A DNA stretch of 64,000 nucleotides from Longispora albida DSM 44784 (GTDB taxonomy: Bacteria > Actinomycetota > Actinomycetes > Mycobacteriales > Micromonosporaceae). The stretch spans positions 124,599-188,598 of the forward strand of contig NZ_KB903836.1 of the NCBI RefSeq assembly GCF_000379825.1. The letters are read 5' to 3'. Each line of letters begins with the position of its first letter. Position 1 is the stretch's first letter. A program made the position numbers and the translations under genes. This document shows positions 51,211 to 59,881 of the stretch, one piece after another. The notes beneath the pieces were generated by a model that saw nothing but the letters and a program-made list of their open reading frames with translations, was not told the origin of the DNA and did no database searches.

Positions 51211-51313
51211 GGCTGCGGGTGCTGGCTGGGGATGTCCTTGCGGACGTGAGCGCTGTGATCGGTGGCTGGGGTCTGCGGGCGCGGGTTGGGGATGTCCTTG
51301 CGGGCGTGCGCGC
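51211..51313. repeat. Two degenerate tandem copies, 60-base period
   Basis: The segment TGCGGGTGCTGGCTGGGGAT (from 51213) and GTCCTTGCGGACGTG repeat at 51273 onward with six or so changes and exactly 60 bases displacement. The region lies between two genes and encodes nothing I recognise. Confidence 0.6.
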
Positions 51314-51412
51314 CGGATAGGCGGTGGTTGATGCCGATCGGGCGGCCTCCGGGTACAGGAGCCCAAACGTTCGTTAAGCTGAGCGCGACACCGCCAGAGC
51401 CCGGGAGACAAC

Positions 51413-52555
51413 GTGACCGTCGAGCGCATCCTGCCCACCGAAGAAGCCGCAGCGCTGCTGGAGCTGACCACGGAGCTGGCCGACGCCGAGCTGGCGCCGC
51501 GGGCCGCCGCCTTCGAGGAGCGGGGCGAGTTCCCGCGTGAGGTGCTGCGCACGCTCGGCCGGGCCGGGCTGCTCGGCCTGCCGTACGAGGAGAAGTACGG
51601 CGGCGCCGCCCAGCCGTACGAGGTGTATCTCCAGGTGCTCGAGATCCTCGCCTCCCGCTGGCTGACGGTCGCCGAGGCGGTCAGCGTCCACACGCTCGCC
51701 TGCTACCCGGTCGCCATGTACGGCTCGGAGGAGCTCAAGGCGCGTTTCCTCCCCGACGCGGTCGGCGGTGAGCTGCTCGGCGCGTACTGCCTGTCCGAGC
51801 CGGCCGGTGGCTCCGACGCCGCGAACCTGACGACGAAGGCCGTCCTCGACGGTGACGAGTACGTCGTCAACGGCACGAAGGCGTGGATCACGCACGCCGG
51901 TGAGGCCGACTTCTACAACGTGTTCTGCCGTACGGGCGGCCCCGGCCCGAAGGGCATCTCCTGCCTGTTCGCCGACGCGTCGACGCCGGGGCTCAACCCG
52001 CAGAAGCGTGAGCGGACGATGGGCCTGACCGGCTCGCCCGTCGCGCAGGTCGCCCTCGACGACGCCCGGGTCCCCGCCGACCGGCTCGTCGGCGGGGAGG
52101 GCATCGGCTTCACGATCGCGATGAGCGCCCTGGACGCCGGCCGGCTCGGTATCGCGGCCTGCGCCGTCGGCCTGGCGCAGGCGGCGCTGGACTACGCCGT
52201 GGAGTACGCGAAGGGCCGTGAGCAGTTCAACACGCGGATCATCGACTTCCAGGGCCTCGGGTTCATGCTCGCCGACATGGCGACCCAGGTGTCGGCGGCC
52301 CGGGCGATGGTCCTGGCGACCGCGCGGCTGCGGGACAACGGCCGCCCGTTCAGCGTGGAGGCCGCGAAGGCCAAGCTGTTCGCGACGGACATGGCCATGA
52401 AGGTCACGACGGACGCCGTGCAGGTGCTCGGCGGCTACGGCTACGTGCACGACCACCCGGTCGAGCGGTACATGCGTGAGGCCAAGCTGCTCCAGATCGT
52501 CGAGGGCACGAACCAGATCCAGCGCCTGGTCATCTCGCGTTCACTGGCCAAGTAG
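51413..52555 (+). CDS. Acyl-CoA dehydrogenase
   Basis: 380 residues from GTG 51413. The FAD/substrate motifs CLSEPAGGSDAANLTTKAVL and VVNGTKAWITHAGEAD are present. The catalytic Glu is in QIVEGTNQIQRLVISRSL at the C-terminus, as in short/medium-chain acyl-CoA dehydrogenases. YGYVHDHPVERYMREAKLLQ is also conserved. It oxidises acyl-CoA to enoyl-CoA with FAD. Its 3' end overlaps the convergent DapA-like gene by 15 bases. Confidence 0.95.
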   Translation: MTVERILPTEEAAALLELTTELADAELAPRAAAFEERGEFPREVLRTLGRAGLLGLPYEEKYGGAAQPYEVYLQVLEILASRWLTVAEAVSVHTLACYPVAMYGSEELKARFLPDAVGGELLGAYCLSEPAGGSDAANLTTKAVLDGDEYVVNGTKAWITHAGEADFYNVFCRTGGPGPKGISCLFADASTPGLNPQKRERTMGLTGSPVAQVALDDARVPADRLVGGEGIGFTIAMSALDAGRLGIAACAVGLAQAALDYAVEYAKGREQFNTRIIDFQGLGFMLADMATQVSAARAMVLATARLRDNGRPFSVEAAKAKLFATDMAMKVTTDAVQVLGGYGYVHDHPVERYMREAKLLQIVEGTNQIQRLVISRSLAK

Positions 52556-53377
52556 GGCCAGCGCGGCGTCGACAGCTGCCTGCGGGGCCGGTACGAGGGG
52601 GAGGCGTACGTCCGGGGCCGGGATGCGGCCCTGGGCGTGGAGTACTCCCTTGATGACGGTCGGGTTGGGCGCGGCGAACAGCGCCGCTGACAGCCTCGCG
52701 AGCCGGGCGCCACGTTCCCGGTCCGGCTCGGCGATCTGCGCGGCGAAGTGGGCCGTCTCGATGTGCGCCGAGGCGAGGACGCCGCCGTGCGCGCCGAGCG
52801 CGAGCATGGGGGAGAGGAACACGTCGTCCCCAGCCAGCACGGAGAACCCGGCCGGCGGGTCGGCGAGCAGGTCCACCGTGTCGGCGTCGATCCCGCCCAC
52901 CGCGTACTTGACGGCGGCCACGCCCGGGATGGCGGCGATCCGGCGGAGCGCGCCAGCGCTGAGAGCCTGCCCCGTGCGGTACGGGATGTGATAGACGACG
53001 AGCGGCACGGGGCTGGCGGCGGCGAGCGCGGTGAAGTGGGCGACGACGCCGTCCTCGCCGGGGCGGAGGAACGGCGGCACGAGCGTGAGCGCCGCGTCCG
53101 TCCACTCTGGATCGATCGCGCGGAAGGCCTCCGGCGTGTTCGCGCCGATGATGAGCTTCGCGCCGTGCGCGTGGCAGGCCGCGGCGGCCACGGTGATCAC
53201 CGTTTCCTGTTCGGCGGGGCTCAGCGAACCTGGCTCGCCGGTCGTGCCGAGCGCGACAAGGCCGGCCGCTCCGGCGGTGAGCGCGTCGCCGGCGAGCTTC
53301 GCCAGGGCGTCGGCGGCCAGGGAGCCGTCGGTGTCGAAGGGCGTGATCAGGGGGACGAAGAGCCCGGTCAGTGTCAT
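52541..53377 (-). CDS. DapA-family (dihydrodipicolinate synthase-like) lyase
   Basis: 278 residues from ATG 53377. The barrel motifs LGTTGEPGSLSPAEQETVI and VVYHIPYRTGQ carry the catalytic Tyr, and Schiff-base Lys lies in VAAVKYAVGGID. Being close in size to DapA but with a divergent motif set, it could also be an N-acetylneuraminate lyase or keto-acid aldolase. The substrate is not defined. A LysR regulator lies upstream in divergent orientation. Confidence 0.9.
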   Translation of the reverse strand: MTLTGLFVPLITPFDTDGSLAADALAKLAGDALTAGAAGLVALGTTGEPGSLSPAEQETVITVAAAACHAHGAKLIIGANTPEAFRAIDPEWTDAALTLVPPFLRPGEDGVVAHFTALAAASPVPLVVYHIPYRTGQALSAGALRRIAAIPGVAAVKYAVGGIDADTVDLLADPPAGFSVLAGDDVFLSPMLALGAHGGVLASAHIETAHFAAQIAEPDRERGARLARLSAALFAAPNPTVIKGVLHAQGRIPAPDVRLPLVPAPQAAVDAALALLGQ

Positions 53378-53448
53378 GATCCCAGCCTGCGGCCTGATGA
53401 TGGTGAAGGTCCAGTTCACTTTTCTGTACCTGACCGTAAGCTGAGCTT

Positions 53449-54354
53449 ATGCTCGACGTCCGCCGCCTCCACCTGCTCCGCGACCTGGCCCGCCTCGGGA
53501 CCATCGCCGCCGTCGCCGGGATGCACCGGTACACGCCGTCGGCCGTGTCGCAGCAGCTCGCGACCCTCGAACGCGAAGCCGGCACGCCGCTGCTCGAACG
53601 GACCGGGCGCCGGGTCACCCTGACCCCGGCCGGGCGCGTGCTGGCCGAGCACGCCGAGGCCGTCCTCGCCGCGCTGGAGGAAGCCGGGTCGGCGGTCGCG
53701 GCCGTGGCCAGGGGGCTGAGCGGGCCGCTGAGGATCGGCGCGTACCCGACGGCCGTCCGCGCCCTGCTTCCCGCCACACTCGCCGCGCTCGGCCGCCGCC
53801 ATCCCGGGCTGGAGCTGCGCGTCGACGAACTCGACCCGGCCCTCGTCCCGGCCGCCCTCCGCGAACGCCGGCTCGACGTCGGGCTGCTCCACGACTACGA
53901 CGCCGTCCCCGTGCGGCCCGACCCGGCGCTCGACACGACACCCCTGCTCGACGAGACCGTGTACCTGGCTGTGCCCGCAGCGGACGGCCCGCCGCCCGGC
54001 GAGGACCCCGTCCGGGCATCCCGGGACCGGCCCTGGATTCTCGGCAGCCCCGGCACGCTGTGCCACACGGTCGCGGTGGAGCTGGGAAGGCGGGCCGGGT
54101 ACGCCCCGCGCGCCCGCCACCACGCCGACGACTTCGCGACCGTGGTGGCTCTGGTCGCCGCGGGGCTGGGCGTCGCCATCGTCCCCGAGCTGGCCATCGA
54201 GCACCCGCCGGCCGGTGCCCGGCTGCTCCCGCTGCCGACCAGGAGACGGACGCGGATCGCGTACCGGAAGGGCGCGGCAGACCATCCGGCTGTCGCCGCG
54301 TTCACGGCCGAGATCAGGACGGCAGTGGCGGCCCGGCCCGCGCCATTGCACTAG
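53449..54354 (+). CDS. LysR-family transcriptional regulator
   Basis: 301 residues. HTH: LGTIAAVAGMHRYTPSAVSQ and QLATLEREAGTPLLERTGR. An effector domain follows from residue ~90. It is divergent from the DapA-like lyase with about 70 bases between, and is probably its regulator. Confidence 0.93.
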   Translation: MLDVRRLHLLRDLARLGTIAAVAGMHRYTPSAVSQQLATLEREAGTPLLERTGRRVTLTPAGRVLAEHAEAVLAALEEAGSAVAAVARGLSGPLRIGAYPTAVRALLPATLAALGRRHPGLELRVDELDPALVPAALRERRLDVGLLHDYDAVPVRPDPALDTTPLLDETVYLAVPAADGPPPGEDPVRASRDRPWILGSPGTLCHTVAVELGRRAGYAPRARHHADDFATVVALVAAGLGVAIVPELAIEHPPAGARLLPLPTRRRTRIAYRKGAADHPAVAAFTAEIRTAVAARPAPLH

Positions 54355-54366
54355 TCTCCTAGGACG
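54351..54366. repeat. CTAG-N4-CTAG box, first copy
   Basis: CTAGTCTCCTAGGACG overlaps the end of the LysR gene, before the hypothetical protein gene. A 14/16 match recurs at 55915-55930. CTAG is rare in such genomes, so two copies of CTAG-N4-CTAG stand out. Confidence 0.45.
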
Positions 54367-54403
54367 CTTTAACGGGTTGTGACGCCCCCTACGCTTGGCG
54401 AAC

Positions 54404-55030
54404 GTGAGCTTCTCCAACTTCGTCCGCAGAGCCCGCGACCCCGGCCGCCCGCACCTGGCCCGGGTCGCCAGCCTCTGCTCGGCAGTGCAGGTCTACCGGC
54501 CGCTCGGGCACCGCGCGACGCTGAGCTACCTGACGCGGATCTCCGGCCCGTACGAGAAGGACGAAGCGGCTCTGCTGCGCGCGGTGGAGCTGCTGACCGC
54601 GAGCCGGGGGATCGCAGTACAGGAACGGGCGGCCTACGGGGCCCGGCGGGGCACCGAGAAGGCAGCCGGCCGGCGCAGGCCCGCACCCGGCGACTACCCG
54701 GACCAGCAGATCTGGCACCTCGACCCGCGCGACGGCGCGATGCACGCGCTCTGGTTCTGGCTACGGGACACGCGGCGGGCGGGACACCGGGACCCCGGGC
54801 TCGTGCGGCTGGCCCGCGAATGCCTGGTAACCGGAAGCCTCAGCCCAGCCGATCAGGAAGCCCTGGCTGAGGTGCACAGCGTGAGCCAGGCAGTCGTGCG
54901 CATGCCCTGGACAGGAGCCCCGGGTGGTGACTCGCGATGGCATACTGCCCGGCAGCGGCTGAGGATCGTCCACCATCTGCGGACCGCCGCCAGGCTCTAC
55001 ACGCCGAGGGACAGCAGCCAGTCCACGTAG
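54404..55030 (+). CDS. Hypothetical basic protein
   Basis: 208 residues from GTG 54404 (an in-frame TTG 54395 is also possible; no ribosome binding site decides). It is rich in Arg and Ala and predicted helical. Stretches such as YRPLGHRATLSYLTRI, then WHLDPRDGAMHALWFWLRDT are visible but not tied to a family I recognise. The 3' end overlaps the convergent phosphotransferase gene by 34 bases. Confidence 0.6.
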   Translation: MSFSNFVRRARDPGRPHLARVASLCSAVQVYRPLGHRATLSYLTRISGPYEKDEAALLRAVELLTASRGIAVQERAAYGARRGTEKAAGRRRPAPGDYPDQQIWHLDPRDGAMHALWFWLRDTRRAGHRDPGLVRLARECLVTGSLSPADQEALAEVHSVSQAVVRMPWTGAPGGDSRWHTARQRLRIVHHLRTAARLYTPRDSSQST

Positions 55031-55884
55031 CCGGCGGGCGGCTGCATGTCCTGGCTGAGCATCCAGTGCACTCTGGACACGCCGGTGAGCTGGGCCGTGA
55101 TCTCGTACCCGAGCCGGACGTCCTCCGCCTGGCCGGTCCAGCCGGCCGCCGACAGCCCGGCGAGGTACGCGTCGAGGAGCCCGCCGGGCGATGGGGCCGA
55201 CAGGGCCAGGTGCGCGAGGTCGGCGCCGTACGGGCTCAGGCCCATGCAGCCCCAGTCGATCGCGACGACCTCGCCGTCCGGGCCGGTGAACAGGTTGCCG
55301 AGGTGGTAGTCGCCGTGGCTGGGGACGAAGGGGAGCTCGTCGAGGATGCCGAGCAGCCGGTACCGGTCGGCCCACGCTCCGGCGAGGCGGCGGCGTACCG
55401 GGCCGTCCACTGGGAGGACGGAGAAGTCGAGCCCGCCCTTGGCGCCGGTCGCGTCGATCCGCTGGGCGAGCTGGTGCCCGGCGAGCCAGGCCGGGCGGTC
55501 GGGGGACGGGCTGCCCTGCCACGTACCGAGGGCGGTGGCTGCGGCGTGCGGGGTGGCGGGGGAGGGCGGGGTGATGGCTTCCCAGTACACGATGAGGGTG
55601 TCGGGGGTTTCTTCCACGCCGTGGCAGTGAGGTGCACGCAGGCCGTGCTGGGGCAGGATGCCGCTGGTGGCGGCGAGGGCTTCGCGGCGCCAGTAGGCGA
55701 AGTGCCGGGGGTCCTCGCTGCCGGTGGCGGGGGAGAGGTGCTTTTCGATGACGGTGAAGGGCTGCTCGTGCCCGTCCACTCTGGCCAGCCCGCTGACCTG
55801 CCAGACTCCGGCGGTCGCGCGGCCGGAACTGCCGGTCAGGGGCTTGCGGTCGCTGTGCAGGATGTCCCCCGGGAAGTGCTTCAC
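54997..55884 (-). CDS. APH-type phosphotransferase
   Basis: 295 residues. The catalytic loop VPSHGDYHLGNLFTG (Asp) and metal-binding VAIDWGCMG are conserved. The N-terminus lacks a clear Gly loop, as in other aminoglycoside/choline-kinase-like proteins. The substrate cannot be inferred; antibiotic resistance is only one option. Confidence 0.9.
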   Translation of the reverse strand: MKHFPGDILHSDRKPLTGSSGRATAGVWQVSGLARVDGHEQPFTVIEKHLSPATGSEDPRHFAYWRREALAATSGILPQHGLRAPHCHGVEETPDTLIVYWEAITPPSPATPHAAATALGTWQGSPSPDRPAWLAGHQLAQRIDATGAKGGLDFSVLPVDGPVRRRLAGAWADRYRLLGILDELPFVPSHGDYHLGNLFTGPDGEVVAIDWGCMGLSPYGADLAHLALSAPSPGGLLDAYLAGLSAAGWTGQAEDVRLGYEITAQLTGVSRVHWMLSQDMQPPAGYVDWLLSLGV

Positions 55885-55914
55885 GCCAGGAAGTATCCCG
55901 TATGAGGTCTCTGG

Positions 55915-55930
55915 CTAGTTTCCTAGGATG
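55915..55930. repeat. CTAG-N4-CTAG box, second copy
   Basis: CTAGTTTCCTAGGATG lies between the divergent phosphotransferase and Lrp genes. It matches the copy at 54351. It may be a binding site controlling these genes, or a direct repeat bounding the 54.4-55.9 kb block. Confidence 0.45.
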
Positions 55931-55978
55931 CACAAGCCACAGTGACGTGCCCCGCAAACCTCGGTAACGTCAGCAAGC

Positions 55979-56422
55979 ATGGAAGACACCGACCGGGCGA
56001 TCGTCGCCGCCCTGCGCGCTGACGGCAGGCTGTCCTACACGGAGCTGGCGGACAGGGTTGGGCTGTCGGTGTCTGCCGTGCACCAGCGGGTGCGGCGCCT
56101 GGAGCAGCGGGGTGTGCTGCTCGGGTACTCGGCGCGGATCGACTACGAGGCGATGGGGCTGCCGCTGACGGCGTTCGTGGCGATCCGGCCGTTCGACGCC
56201 GCGCAGCCTGACGACGCGCCTGACCGGCTGTCGCACCTGCCGGAGGTCGAGTCGTGCTATTCCGTGGCCGGGGAGGACTTCTACCTGCTGAAGGTGCGGG
56301 TTTCCAGCCCGGCCGACCTGGAGCGGCTGCTCCAGGAGATCCGGACCCTGGCGAACGTGACGACGCGGACGACGGTGGTGCTGTCCACTCCGTACGAGGG
56401 GCGTCCGGGGCGGATCTCCTGA
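55979..56422 (+). CDS. Lrp/AsnC-family transcriptional regulator
   Basis: 147 residues. The HTH is DRAIVAALRADGRLSYTELA and GLSVSAVHQRVRRLEQRG. The AsnC/RAM effector domain follows (VESCYSVAGEDFYLLKVRVS). It responds to an amino acid. It is followed by the MauE/TlpA operon. Confidence 0.92.
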   Translation: MEDTDRAIVAALRADGRLSYTELADRVGLSVSAVHQRVRRLEQRGVLLGYSARIDYEAMGLPLTAFVAIRPFDAAQPDDAPDRLSHLPEVESCYSVAGEDFYLLKVRVSSPADLERLLQEIRTLANVTTRTTVVLSTPYEGRPGRIS

Positions 56423-56544
56423 CTCCCGCCTGGGTCTCTTGATCAGTTTGTTGCCGACGGTCCACTGAGGAATCTTGCGGACCCCGGTCCGGCGTGCTCG
56501 AATACATCGAGCTTCGCCATTGGACCTGGGAGGTGTCTGCCCCG

Positions 56545-57099
56545 GTGGAGTACGTCTCTGTGGGCCTGCGCGTGGTTGTCGCGGTCGTGTTCTGTGTTTC
56601 CGCCGCCAGCAAGCTGCGCGGGGTTTCCGCGTTCCGTGAGTTCCGGGCTGCCGTCGCTCAGCTGGCTCCGCCGCTGAAGGGTGTGCGGGGGCCGGTGGCC
56701 GTCGTGGTGATCGCGGCTGAGGTCGTGGCGGCCGTGTTGATGCTCCTGGCGCCGCTGGCCGGGTTCGTGCTGGCTTTCGTGCTGCTCGCGGCGTTCACTG
56801 CCGGGCTGGCTGGTGTGCTGCGGCGGGGTGTGTCCGCGTCGTGCCGGTGTTTCGGCGGTGGTGCAGCTCCGGTGCGGGGCCGTCACGTGTGGCGGAACGC
56901 CGTGCTGCTGGTGGTCGCTGGCGCGGGCGTCGCCGTGCCGGCTGGCGGGGTTCTTGCCGCGCCTGGGGTGATGGTGGCGGTCGCCGCGGGTGCGGTGGCC
57001 GCTGTGCTTGTTGTCCGCTGGGATGACCTGGCTGAGGTGCTGGTGCCGGGTCCGGCTTCTGCGCGGGTGTCCGCGAGGTCTTCGGGGAAGGGCGAGTGA
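56545..57099 (+). CDS. MauE/DoxX-like redox-associated membrane protein
   Basis: About 184 residues from GTG 56545 (GTG 56533 and ATG 56494 are upstream alternatives). Four membrane segments. It has SAASKLRGVSAFREFRAAVA and the cysteine motif SASCRCFGGGAAPVRG of MauE. MauE proteins pair with a MauD/TlpA-like thiol-oxidoreductase to make disulfides. Its stop overlaps the next gene's start, so it is the first gene of a four-gene operon. Confidence 0.8.
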   Translation: MEYVSVGLRVVVAVVFCVSAASKLRGVSAFREFRAAVAQLAPPLKGVRGPVAVVVIAAEVVAAVLMLLAPLAGFVLAFVLLAAFTAGLAGVLRRGVSASCRCFGGGAAPVRGRHVWRNAVLLVVAGAGVAVPAGGVLAAPGVMVAVAAGAVAAVLVVRWDDLAEVLVPGPASARVSARSSGKGE

Positions 57100-57101
57100 C
57101 G

Positions 57102-57611
57102 ATGGCGTACCTGACTGCTGCGGTTGTCCTGGTTGGCGGGTTGTGTGTGCTGAACCTGCTGCTGACGCTGGGGGTGATCCGGCGGTTGCGTGAGCACACG
57201 GAGCTGCTGTCGAGGCGGGGGTCTGTGGCTGATGACCGTACGCCGCAGCCGGGTCAGGTGATCGGGGAGTTCTCGTCCGGCGGGCTGGTGACAGCGGATC
57301 TGGGGGAGCGGACGCTGGTGGGGTTCTTCTCGCCGTCGTGCGCGCCGTGCAAGGAGATGCTGCCGTCCTTCGTGGAGCTGGCGAAGGGGTACGCGGGGCC
57401 GGTGGTGGCTGTGGTCGTGGCGGCTGGTGACGAGGACGCTCCGGGGAGTGTGGCGGCGCTGGAGCCGGTGGCCCGGGTGGTGGTCGAGGCTCCTGGTGGT
57501 GCGGCGGGGAAGGCGTTCGGGGTGTCGGCGTGGCCGACGTTCCTGGTGGTGTCGGGTGGCCGGGTCGAGGTGGCCGGGCACGATGTGGATTCGGTGGCGG
57601 CGCGGGCATGA
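57102..57611 (+). CDS. TlpA/MauD-like membrane-anchored thioredoxin
   Basis: 169 residues. One N-terminal membrane helix (YLTAAVVLVGGLCVLNLLLT) is followed by a redoxin domain with CAPC (Cys80 and Cys83) in FFSPSCAPCKEMLPSFVEL, and a cis-Pro segment near AWPTFLVVSGG. It probably works with the MauE-like protein on disulfides outside the membrane. The stop overlaps the ABC transporter start (ATGA). Confidence 0.85.
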   Translation: MAYLTAAVVLVGGLCVLNLLLTLGVIRRLREHTELLSRRGSVADDRTPQPGQVIGEFSSGGLVTADLGERTLVGFFSPSCAPCKEMLPSFVELAKGYAGPVVAVVVAAGDEDAPGSVAALEPVARVVVEAPGGAAGKAFGVSAWPTFLVVSGGRVEVAGHDVDSVAARA

Positions 57612-59443
57612 GTGGTGACATGGGGGCTGGGGATCCGTCGCGCCGTGAGCTGGTGCGGGCTGGGCGGCTGGCTTCGGGGCTGGTGTGGCGGGCTGACCGG
57701 GGGACGGTCGGCTGGTATGTGCTGCTGACGGTGGTGATGGCCGGGGTGCCGGTGGCCGCGGCGTGGCTGACGAAGTTGTTGTTCGACGCGCTGACGGGCG
57801 GGGCTGGGCTGCGCGGGGTGCTGTGGCTGGCTGGCGGGGTGGCGGCGACGGGGGCTGCGGCTGCTGTGGTGCCGCAGGTGGTGCAGTACGTGCGGTCGGA
57901 GCTGGACAGGTCGGCTGGGCTGGCGGCGAGTGACGGGTTGTTCCGGGCGGTGGAGGGGTTCGCTGGCCTGGCGCGGTTTGAGGATCCGGCGTTCCTGGAC
58001 CGGCTGCGGCTTGCTCAGCAGGGTGCTCAGGCTCCGGGTGGGCTGGTGGATTCGGGGCTGGGGGTGGTGCGCAGTGTGCTGACGCTGGGCGGTTTGCTGG
58101 GTTCGCTGTTCGTGCTGAGCCCGGTGATCACGGTGGTGGTGCTGCTGGCCGGGGTGCCGATGTTCGTGGCGGAGCTGGCGTTGTCGCGGCGGCGGGCGCG
58201 GATGATGTGGACGATCGGGCCGGTGGAGCGGCGGGAGTTCTTCTATTCGCAGCTGCTGGGGACGGTGGACGCTGCGAAGGAGATCCGGTTGTTCGGGATC
58301 GGGTCGTGGTTGCGGGGGCGGATGCTGGCGGAGCGGCGGACGGCTCTGGTGGCGCGGCGGGCTCAGGATCGGCGGGAGATGCTGGTTCAGGCTGGGCTGG
58401 GTGTGCTGGGGGCTGTGGTCGCTGGTGCCGGGATGGTGTGGGCTGTGGCGGGGGCGCGGGCCGGTTCGCTGAGTATTGGTGACATCTCGATGTTCGTGGC
58501 GGCGGTGGCATCTGTGCAGGGTGCTGTGCAGTCGCTGGTGACGGATGTGACGCATGGTCACCAGAGTCTGCTGGTGTTCTCGCATTACGCGGCGGTGGTG
58601 GACGCTGGGCCGGATCTGGCAGAGCCGGAGGTGCCTGCGGAGTTGCCGGTGCTGCGGCGGGGGATCGAGCTGCGGGATGTGTGGTTCCGGTACGCGGAGG
58701 ATCAGCCGTGGATTCTGCGGGGTGTGGATCTGGTGATCCCGCACGGGGCGGCGGTGGCGCTGGTGGGGTTGAACGGGGCTGGGAAGAGCACGCTGGTGAA
58801 GTTGCTGTGCCGGTTCTATGACCCGGTGCGGGGGGCGATTCTGTGGGACGGTGTGGATCTGCGGGATGTGCCGGTGGCTGAGCTGCGGCAGCGGATCGGG
58901 GCGGTGTTCCAGGACTACATGGAGTACGACCTGACGGCCGGGGAGAACATCGCGGTGGGTGATCTGTCGGCTGTGGACGATCGGGCCCGGCTGGAGCAGG
59001 CTGCGCGGTGGGCTGGGATTCACGAGCGGCTGGCTGCGCTGCCTTCTGGGTACGAGACGTTGCTGTCGCGGATCTTCGTGAGTGAGGCTGACAAGGAGGA
59101 TCCGCAGACGGGTGTGGTGTTGTCGGGCGGGCAGTGGCAGCGGCTGGCTCTGGCGCGGGCGTTCCTGCGGGAGGGGCGGGATCTGATGATCCTGGACGAG
59201 CCGAGTGCCGGGCTGGACGCTGAGGCGGAGCATGAGGTGCATGTGCAGCTGAAGCGGCATCGGGCTGGGCGTACGAGCTTGCTGATCTCGCATCGGCTGG
59301 GGGCTGTGCGGGACGCGGATCTGATTGTGACGCTGGAGGGTGGCCGGGTGGTGGAGCAGGGCGGGCATGCTGTGCTGTCGGCGGGGGATGGTCCGTACGC
59401 GCGGTTGTTCCGGTTGCAGGCCGCGGGGTATCAGGCGTCGTGA
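57608..59443 (+). CDS. ABC transporter, fused membrane and ATPase domains
   Basis: 612 residues from ATG 57608. Six membrane helices in residues 20-320 (exporter fold). The ATPase has Walker A LVGLNGAGKSTLVKLLC, Q-loop GAVFQDYMEYDLTAGENI, signature LSGGQWQRLALARAF and Walker B LMILDEPSAGLDAEAEHEV. It resembles type I exporters of peptides. No C39 peptidase domain is fused to the N-terminus. It is embedded between a thiol oxidoreductase and a signal peptidase gene, suggesting peptide export. Confidence 0.93.
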   Translation: MSGDMGAGDPSRRELVRAGRLASGLVWRADRGTVGWYVLLTVVMAGVPVAAAWLTKLLFDALTGGAGLRGVLWLAGGVAATGAAAAVVPQVVQYVRSELDRSAGLAASDGLFRAVEGFAGLARFEDPAFLDRLRLAQQGAQAPGGLVDSGLGVVRSVLTLGGLLGSLFVLSPVITVVVLLAGVPMFVAELALSRRRARMMWTIGPVERREFFYSQLLGTVDAAKEIRLFGIGSWLRGRMLAERRTALVARRAQDRREMLVQAGLGVLGAVVAGAGMVWAVAGARAGSLSIGDISMFVAAVASVQGAVQSLVTDVTHGHQSLLVFSHYAAVVDAGPDLAEPEVPAELPVLRRGIELRDVWFRYAEDQPWILRGVDLVIPHGAAVALVGLNGAGKSTLVKLLCRFYDPVRGAILWDGVDLRDVPVAELRQRIGAVFQDYMEYDLTAGENIAVGDLSAVDDRARLEQAARWAGIHERLAALPSGYETLLSRIFVSEADKEDPQTGVVLSGGQWQRLALARAFLREGRDLMILDEPSAGLDAEAEHEVHVQLKRHRAGRTSLLISHRLGAVRDADLIVTLEGGRVVEQGGHAVLSAGDGPYARLFRLQAAGYQAS

Positions 59444-59874
59444 TGTGGGTGTGGGTGGCGGCTGGGCTGGTGGTGCTGGCTGGGGTGGTGGTGTTTCTGC
59501 GGTTGCGGTTCGTGGCGGTGACTGTGGAGGGGCTGAGTATGGAGCCGACGTTCGCTGCTGGTGACCGGGTGCTGGTGCGGCGGGTGCGGGTGGGGGCTGT
59601 GCGGGCTGGGCAGGTGGTGGTGGCGCGTCCGCCGGAGGGGTTGCCGGGTGCTGGGTGGCTGATCAAGCGGGCTGTGGCTGTGCCGGGTGATGTGGTGCCG
59701 CGTGAGGCTGTGGCGGCGTTGCGGGATGTGCCGGAGGAGCGGGTTCCGGCGGGGGCGCTGGTGTTGCTGGGGGACAACGCGGCTGTGAGTTTCGATTCGC
59801 GGAAGTGTGGTTACTTCCTGGAGGGTCAGCTGCTGGGGGTCGCGGTGCGGCGGTTGCCGGCCGCGCGGGGGTAG
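59440..59874 (+). CDS. S26-family signal peptidase
   Basis: 144 residues. An N-terminal membrane helix is followed by VEGLSMEPTFAAGDRVLV (Ser33 nucleophile) and LIKRAVAVPGDVVPREAVA (Lys76 as general base). The C-terminal motif LLGDNAAVSFDSRKCGYF is present. Such short forms process leader peptides outside the cell. It is the last gene of the MauE-TlpA-ABC-S26 unit and overlaps the ABC gene by four bases. Confidence 0.93.
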   Translation: MMWVWVAAGLVVLAGVVVFLRLRFVAVTVEGLSMEPTFAAGDRVLVRRVRVGAVRAGQVVVARPPEGLPGAGWLIKRAVAVPGDVVPREAVAALRDVPEERVPAGALVLLGDNAAVSFDSRKCGYFLEGQLLGVAVRRLPAARG

Positions 59875-59881
59875 GCAGTTG

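Noticed and set aside
51160-51693. Minus-strand frame with repeated RPQGHPQPAP
   Set aside because: It is the translation of the 60-base tandem repeat and overlaps the acyl-CoA dehydrogenase gene.
54404-55030. Cse2/CasB-like protein
   Set aside because: Size is similar, but no family motif is recognisable and no CRISPR genes are nearby.
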